This document shows, piece after piece, positions 22,379-25,753 of a stretch of 25,753 nt of DNA. The stretch comes from a virus: positions 1-25,753 of IMG/VR virus record IMGVR_UViG_3300017752_005326. One strand, 5' to 3'. The position numbers and the translations under genes were made by a program. Position 1 is the first letter of the stretch, and the number at the start of each line of letters is the position of its first letter. Under the pieces are notes generated by a model that did no database searches, was not told the DNA's origin, and saw only the letters and a program-made list of their open reading frames with translations.

Positions 22379-23244
22379 CAGCCTCTATTTAGTTTGCTTA
22401 TTATTTGCATATCTACATTACTACCATTAGTAATAACTCTTCTTAAAGGTTCTATTTCATTAATATAGTTAAAACCATCTAAAGATCCTACTATTTTAGG
22501 TTTATCCATCCAGTAATGTCTAAAGTGTAAAGGTATTACAGCTGTATCTATAAGACCTTTGGTTCCTTTAATCCATCTTCTATCATTGCAGTGCCAAATA
22601 TCCGGTATTAAGCATTGATATTCTATATTATGAAGATCTAGTAAGTGTTTGAGTAGTAATTGTTCTGCATAAACTAAGTAGTTAGAGTTGGGAGCTTTTA
22701 GTTTAGTAAACTCTTTCATTAGCTCTAGTGAGGTATTAGCATAAGAACGGGCAAATGCAGGGTTAGGGTAGTAATTAAAGCAGCAATTAACTGAGTTAGT
22801 ATTAGGACGGTTGAGTATATGTCTAGTTCGTTTAACATACTCGTCCATTACGCTTGGATAGTAACTTTCTCCATTTTCTGCGTGACCTACTATAACTTTA
22901 TCTTTAAGGTACATTTCAAAGCTTTTATATACTACGAAATCGTGGTCTAACACTACTGAAGGTTCTGTAATACCGGAAAGTATTTCTAATTTAGAACTTG
23001 CCCAGAAGACATTCTTGTCTATTTGCTGATTAAATGAAACTCTGTGTACCTTATCCCATATATCTATTGCGTTTATATCTGAAAGGAATGAATGGGTCAT
23101 TTTATCACAATACAACACAGTATTAGTGTTTGGATTATGTTTTTTCCATTGGATTGCTGAAGTTAAAAGTAGATTTACTTTTAGTTCAGTATAAAAGCTA
23201 GAGTGTTTTTTGATATTTTCTAATATCCATATAACATTTACCAT
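22378..23244 (-). CDS. Putative GT-A-fold glycosyltransferase
   Basis: This 288-residue protein has an N-terminal strand VIWILENIKKHS, a hydrophobic turn NTVLYCDKMT (41-50), and VVLDHDFVVYKSFEMYL (98-114). The DHD (100-102) fits a DxD-type metal-binding motif. HFRHYWMDKP lies in the C-terminal half. This layout fits capsular-polysaccharide-synthesis-like or DUF6734-like transferases, but I do not recognise a specific family. It is the first enzyme after the fibre genes (17 bases after the adhesin-like gene) and overlaps the methyltransferase by one base. A role in starting the glycan on the fibre product is speculative. Confidence 0.6.
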   Translation of the reverse strand: MVNVIWILENIKKHSSFYTELKVNLLLTSAIQWKKHNPNTNTVLYCDKMTHSFLSDINAIDIWDKVHRVSFNQQIDKNVFWASSKLEILSGITEPSVVLDHDFVVYKSFEMYLKDKVIVGHAENGESYYPSVMDEYVKRTRHILNRPNTNSVNCCFNYYPNPAFARSYANTSLELMKEFTKLKAPNSNYLVYAEQLLLKHLLDLHNIEYQCLIPDIWHCNDRRWIKGTKGLIDTAVIPLHFRHYWMDKPKIVGSLDGFNYINEIEPLRRVITNGSNVDMQIISKLNRG

Positions 23245-23261
23245 TAAAACTTATTTTCTTA

Positions 23262-23963
23262 TTAACAAATAGTACCGGATGTTATTACTCCTGAGCTATT
23301 CACTGTCATTACTGAGGTACCATCTGAGTATTTACCTGCTGTTACTGGTGTTACTAAAGTAGCGGATGTATAGTAGGCATATGCATCGTCAAAGTCAGAG
23401 CCATCTGCTGCATTCCAGTATACTGTTACGTTAGTAGATTGTGCACATGCTGTAGATGCATCTGAAGCATGGAATCCTAAACTTGCATTGTTACTACTTG
23501 GGGATGTAGCCCAACAGTAGAAATTAGTTACGCCTGTATGATCTGTAGCAGTTAAATTTAAAGTAGCAGATGTTGATATAGTAGTACTTCCTCCCGTATC
23601 TGATGTCCATTTTTCGAACACATACGGGTAAGTTGGGGTAGCAACTAATCTTACTGTTGTATTGTCATTATACGAGTTGTTTTTAATAGCTAATGAACTA
23701 CCAGCACTAACTGTACCGCTTGTATAAGGTAGTGTAACTTGTGCCGATATGTTAGTCTTCGTTACTACGTTACCGTAAAATAGTTTATTAGCTTTTAATT
23801 CACTATTAACGCTAAGGTTGGTAGCTCCAGGATCAGTAACTATTTCTCTGGCCCATCCTGCTGAACCGGATGTAGAAATATTACTATCACCATCAACGTT
23901 ATTAGCCCAGTCATCTGTACTGCTCCAAGTTATGTTTGTATTGCCGTATTCGTGAACTGCCAT
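23262..23963 (-). CDS. Adhesin-like tail surface protein with repeat domains
   Basis: This 233-residue protein is almost free of charged residues and rich in S, T, N, G and A. A middle part, VRLVATPTYPYVFEKWTSD (104-122), looks like a divergent InlB B-repeat (bacterial surface repeat with the aromatic KW turn). The C-terminal part has AYYTSATLVTPVTAGKYSDG (196-215) and TVNSSGVITSGTIC, a pattern I associate with phage tail-tip and fibre proteins of aquatic and Bacteroidota phages. It follows the 170-residue protein after a single base and precedes the first transferase by 17 bases. Many Ser/Thr residues make it a candidate glycan acceptor. A host-binding role is inferred. Confidence 0.6.
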   Translation of the reverse strand: MAVHEYGNTNITWSSTDDWANNVDGDSNISTSGSAGWAREIVTDPGATNLSVNSELKANKLFYGNVVTKTNISAQVTLPYTSGTVSAGSSLAIKNNSYNDNTTVRLVATPTYPYVFEKWTSDTGGSTTISTSATLNLTATDHTGVTNFYCWATSPSSNNASLGFHASDASTACAQSTNVTVYWNAADGSDFDDAYAYYTSATLVTPVTAGKYSDGTSVMTVNSSGVITSGTIC

Positions 23964-23964
23964 T

Positions 23965-24477
23965 TTACTCTTTTTTTATTTCTATATCAGGAAAAGTATT
24001 CAAAAGTTCTTCCTTAACTTTATTGTAACAGAATCCAAATATGTCTTTCTGTATAGCATCTAAAGCTGGTATTGAATATTCTTTTTCTTCTTCTCCTATT
24101 TTAATATTCTTCTCTATTTCTACTTCTCGATACTTAGTAATTTCTTCACCTTCTTCGTCGAAACTAACATAAGGAACGTTCTCTTTTACTAGTCCTTTAG
24201 TATAAATAGGCTCTTTGATCAGTACTTTTTGAGTTAGATCTAGCTTTAAAACCGAAGGCAGTCTAAGTTCTTTACCTTCTGGGTTTTCATCGTTATATAT
24301 AATTATTTCATATGAAATACTGTCTACCGGTTCAGTTTTTTCTAAATTACTATAGTAGCTCAAGCTAATAATTACTCTATTAACTTCTTTTTGAATAGTT
24401 ATTTGACTTATTCTACAGTATATAGACTTAGTTGAACCTTTTACAGTATCTGTATCTAAATTAAATAGTAATCCCAT
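23965..24477 (-). CDS. Protein of unknown function next to the fibre genes
   Basis: This 170-residue protein has an N-terminal beta-rich half (SIYCRISQITIQ, VNRVIISLSYYSNLEK, YEIIIYND) and a charged, glutamate-rich C-terminal half ending FPDIEIKKE. No domain, catalytic motif, signal peptide or membrane segment is recognisable. It starts within the stop of the LamG-like gene (TAATG) and lies one base before the adhesin-like gene, so it is probably made with the virion surface proteins. A fibre connector or chaperone role is possible but not supported by motifs. Confidence 0.7.
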   Translation of the reverse strand: MGLLFNLDTDTVKGSTKSIYCRISQITIQKEVNRVIISLSYYSNLEKTEPVDSISYEIIIYNDENPEGKELRLPSVLKLDLTQKVLIKEPIYTKGLVKENVPYVSFDEEGEEITKYREVEIEKNIKIGEEEKEYSIPALDAIQKDIFGFCYNKVKEELLNTFPDIEIKKE

Positions 24478-25238
24478 TATATATATCTTGTTTTAGATGA
24501 ATTATATACCTGGTATATTTCGGAATCCGTCAAAACCTTTTCATAGTACATAAATTGATTTAAATCACCTGCCATATTTCCATATGTATTAGTCCAACTT
24601 CCCCACCTCATAGTACCCGATCCATCAGGGTTATCATGGGATGAATTTGAATTTCCTGTTTGCTTTAAAACTCCGTCTATATAAAATTTTGTTGTTTGAA
24701 CTCCCACATCAGGACCAGTAGTAGTATAAGCTCTCATATGCCAATTTCCATCATTTGCACCATGGTTGCTAATGGTAGAAAAACCATTGGTACCACCTGC
24801 ATCAGAATAGTTAAGTACTCCGTGACTAGCAGAAGTACCACTGGGTGACATATAAAAAGAAGTTCGTCCATTAAAACCTCCGCCGTATATATTCTCTGAT
24901 TGCTGTCCTGAATTGTCAAATTTAAACCATGATATAACAGTATAGGAGTCGACCCTATCTACATTGACATTACCTCTCCAGGTAGTATCCCTATTGACTG
25001 AACCTGCATAGGCATTGTGTCTCAATACTAAGTTACCTTTATGACTTACAATGTCTTGATAGTCTGATGAAGCTACGTCGTTGTAAAAATGTGCAATTGT
25101 ATAATCTGTAATAAGATTATATAACTTTGTACTAGAAGGTAATCCTGTATCTACAACTGCTGCTTGATAACATTTTGGGTTAGCTACATCAATTAATACC
25201 TTTAGTTCGTCAAGTGGTATAGTAGGTCCTGTATACAT
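24477..25238 (-). CDS. LamG-like tail surface or fibre protein
   Basis: This 253-residue protein starts TGPTIPLDELKVLIDVANPK, similar to the first repeats of cyanophage and other phage fibre-type LamG proteins. It contains the beta-sandwich pattern YTVISWFKFDNSGQQSENI (near 134-152), FYIDGVLKQTGN, and GTMRWGSWTNTYGNMAGDLNQFMYYEK near the end. LamG domains in phages bind glycans or calcium and occur in fibres or tail appendages. It has no catalytic motif. It is coupled by TAATG overlaps to the partial LamG gene upstream and the unknown gene downstream. It is a candidate ligand-binding part of the virion. Confidence 0.7.
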   Translation of the reverse strand: MYTGPTIPLDELKVLIDVANPKCYQAAVVDTGLPSSTKLYNLITDYTIAHFYNDVASSDYQDIVSHKGNLVLRHNAYAGSVNRDTTWRGNVNVDRVDSYTVISWFKFDNSGQQSENIYGGGFNGRTSFYMSPSGTSASHGVLNYSDAGGTNGFSTISNHGANDGNWHMRAYTTTGPDVGVQTTKFYIDGVLKQTGNSNSSHDNPDGSGTMRWGSWTNTYGNMAGDLNQFMYYEKVLTDSEIYQVYNSSKTRYI

Positions 25239-25753
25239 TATAATCCGAATCTTGATTTATGTGCTAAGAAGTTTTGAGCTGCTTCTGCTGCGTTTAATTT
25301 TTTATTATAAAAGTAAATTGGCCCCATATATCCTGACCATTCACTACTAGTAGTATATCTTGTACCAATTCTATAGTTTATGCCAAAATCTTCATCTGGT
25401 GAGGATGATGTTGATAATACTACCTCTACTCCGTTTATATATAATTGTGAACCAGTACTATCAGAAGTAGCAACTATATGTATCCATTTATTAATAAAAG
25501 CAGTTGCCCCCGAATTATAAGAACCTTCAAAATTATATCTTAAATTATTTGTCCAATTTATATTATAACTTGAATAATTTGATAAAAACCAAGCTCCACT
25601 GTTGTTTCTTCCATCTGTTATATATTGAGTAGCAGAAGAGTTTTTGTAGAGCCACATAGAGATTGCTGAAGATGTTGTACTTCCTAAATTTCCATCTATA
25701 TTTATTCCCTTACTTCCAACAAAGTCAAATACCCCGCCTTTTGTAGAATTATA
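25238..25753 (-). CDS. LamG-like tail surface protein, C-terminal part (5' end beyond the window)
   Basis: The frame is open from the last base of the window to a TAA at 25238-25240, giving 171 residues with no start needed. An internal Met at 25657 is not the real start, because the frame continues upstream with good coding residues (VFDFVGSKGINIDGNLGS). The visible part has ISMWLYKNSS, then FLSNYSSYNINW, then NKWIHIVATSDSTGSQLYINGVEV, a textbook LamG core with the YING turn, and ends with FNYRIGTRY-type and YFYNKKLNAAEAAQNF segments. It continues directly (overlap by one base) into the next LamG-like gene. Its size and N-terminal role cannot be told. Confidence 0.7.
   Translation of the reverse strand, partial: YNSTKGGVFDFVGSKGINIDGNLGSTTSSAISMWLYKNSSATQYITDGRNNSGAWFLSNYSSYNINWTNNLRYNFEGSYNSGATAFINKWIHIVATSDSTGSQLYINGVEVVLSTSSSPDEDFGINYRIGTRYTTSSEWSGYMGPIYFYNKKLNAAEAAQNFLAHKSRFGL

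Noticed and set aside
24734-24919. Minus-strand 61-codon open frame inside the LamG-like gene
   Set aside because: It overlaps the LamG-like frame completely in another register and has no own leader or motif.
25238-25657. Complete LamG-like gene starting at an ATG at 25657
   Set aside because: The same frame continues without a stop to the window edge with good LamG-type residues, so this Met is internal.
1-25753. tRNA genes, CRISPR arrays, insertion sequences, integrase or attachment sites
   Set aside because: I looked for cloverleaf-type arms, spaced direct repeats, transposase motifs and terminal repeats and found none I could support by eye.

Overview
This window looks like the late (structural) region of a large contractile-tailed, T4-type phage. 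Every gene I can support is on the minus strand, so it is read from right to left. The DNA is clearly AT-rich (roughly one third G+C by eye). Genes are packed with ATGA/TAATG-type overlaps or gaps of a few bases, and no stretch longer than about 115 bases lacks a gene. None of the isolated start codons has a convincing Shine-Dalgarno sequence; the leaders are A/T-rich instead. Together with the style of the tail-tip protein, this points (by inference) to a Bacteroidota-type host, probably aquatic. I see no tRNA, CRISPR array, insertion sequence or attachment site.

In transcription order the layout is as follows. (1) 25753-23262: putative tail fibre or virion-surface proteins, namely two LamG-like proteins (the first cut by the window edge), an unknown 170-residue protein and a repeat-rich adhesin-like protein. 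(2) 23244-8996: a tightly coupled block of sugar- and surface-modifying enzymes. It holds GT-A-like transferases, a methyltransferase, two beta-1,4-galactosyltransferase-like (GT7) enzymes that each carry a LamG-like domain inside the catalytic domain, a radical SAM protein, a free-standing LamG-like protein, three paralogous 'GQ.R' putative transferases, three SGNH-type proteins, a PhyH-type dioxygenase and a PLP aminotransferase. A 58-residue gene is tucked between two of them. (3) 8943-5151: after a 52-base gap with a 12-bp palindrome, a precursor-making set: a cupin/nucleotidyltransferase/kinase triple fusion, a compact AroE-like dehydrogenase, a GatZ-like aldolase-family protein and a small HAD phosphatase. 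(4) 5117-1: a small coiled-coil protein and the conserved tail module, with sheath (gp18), tube (gp19), a rho-independent terminator, gp26-like tail assembly protein, a gp51-like continuation in another frame, and the start of the tape measure protein.

My reading is that the phage carries about 18 kb of enzymes between its fibre genes and its tail core. They could make an unusual activated sugar (or sugar-like small molecule) and add and trim it on a target. The target could be the phage's own fibres or tail, or the host surface. The recurrence of LamG-like domains in both structural proteins and glycosyltransferases hints that enzymes and fibres share a ligand. That system-level function is inference; the domain assignments rest on motifs visible in the translated sequence.

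The most striking observations are the LamG insertion into GT7 enzymes, a likely +1/-2 recoding site in the tail assembly gene next to the tape measure gene, the triple-domain activation enzyme with its AroE/GatZ/HAD partners, and a recurrent TATTTATA box before the tail genes.
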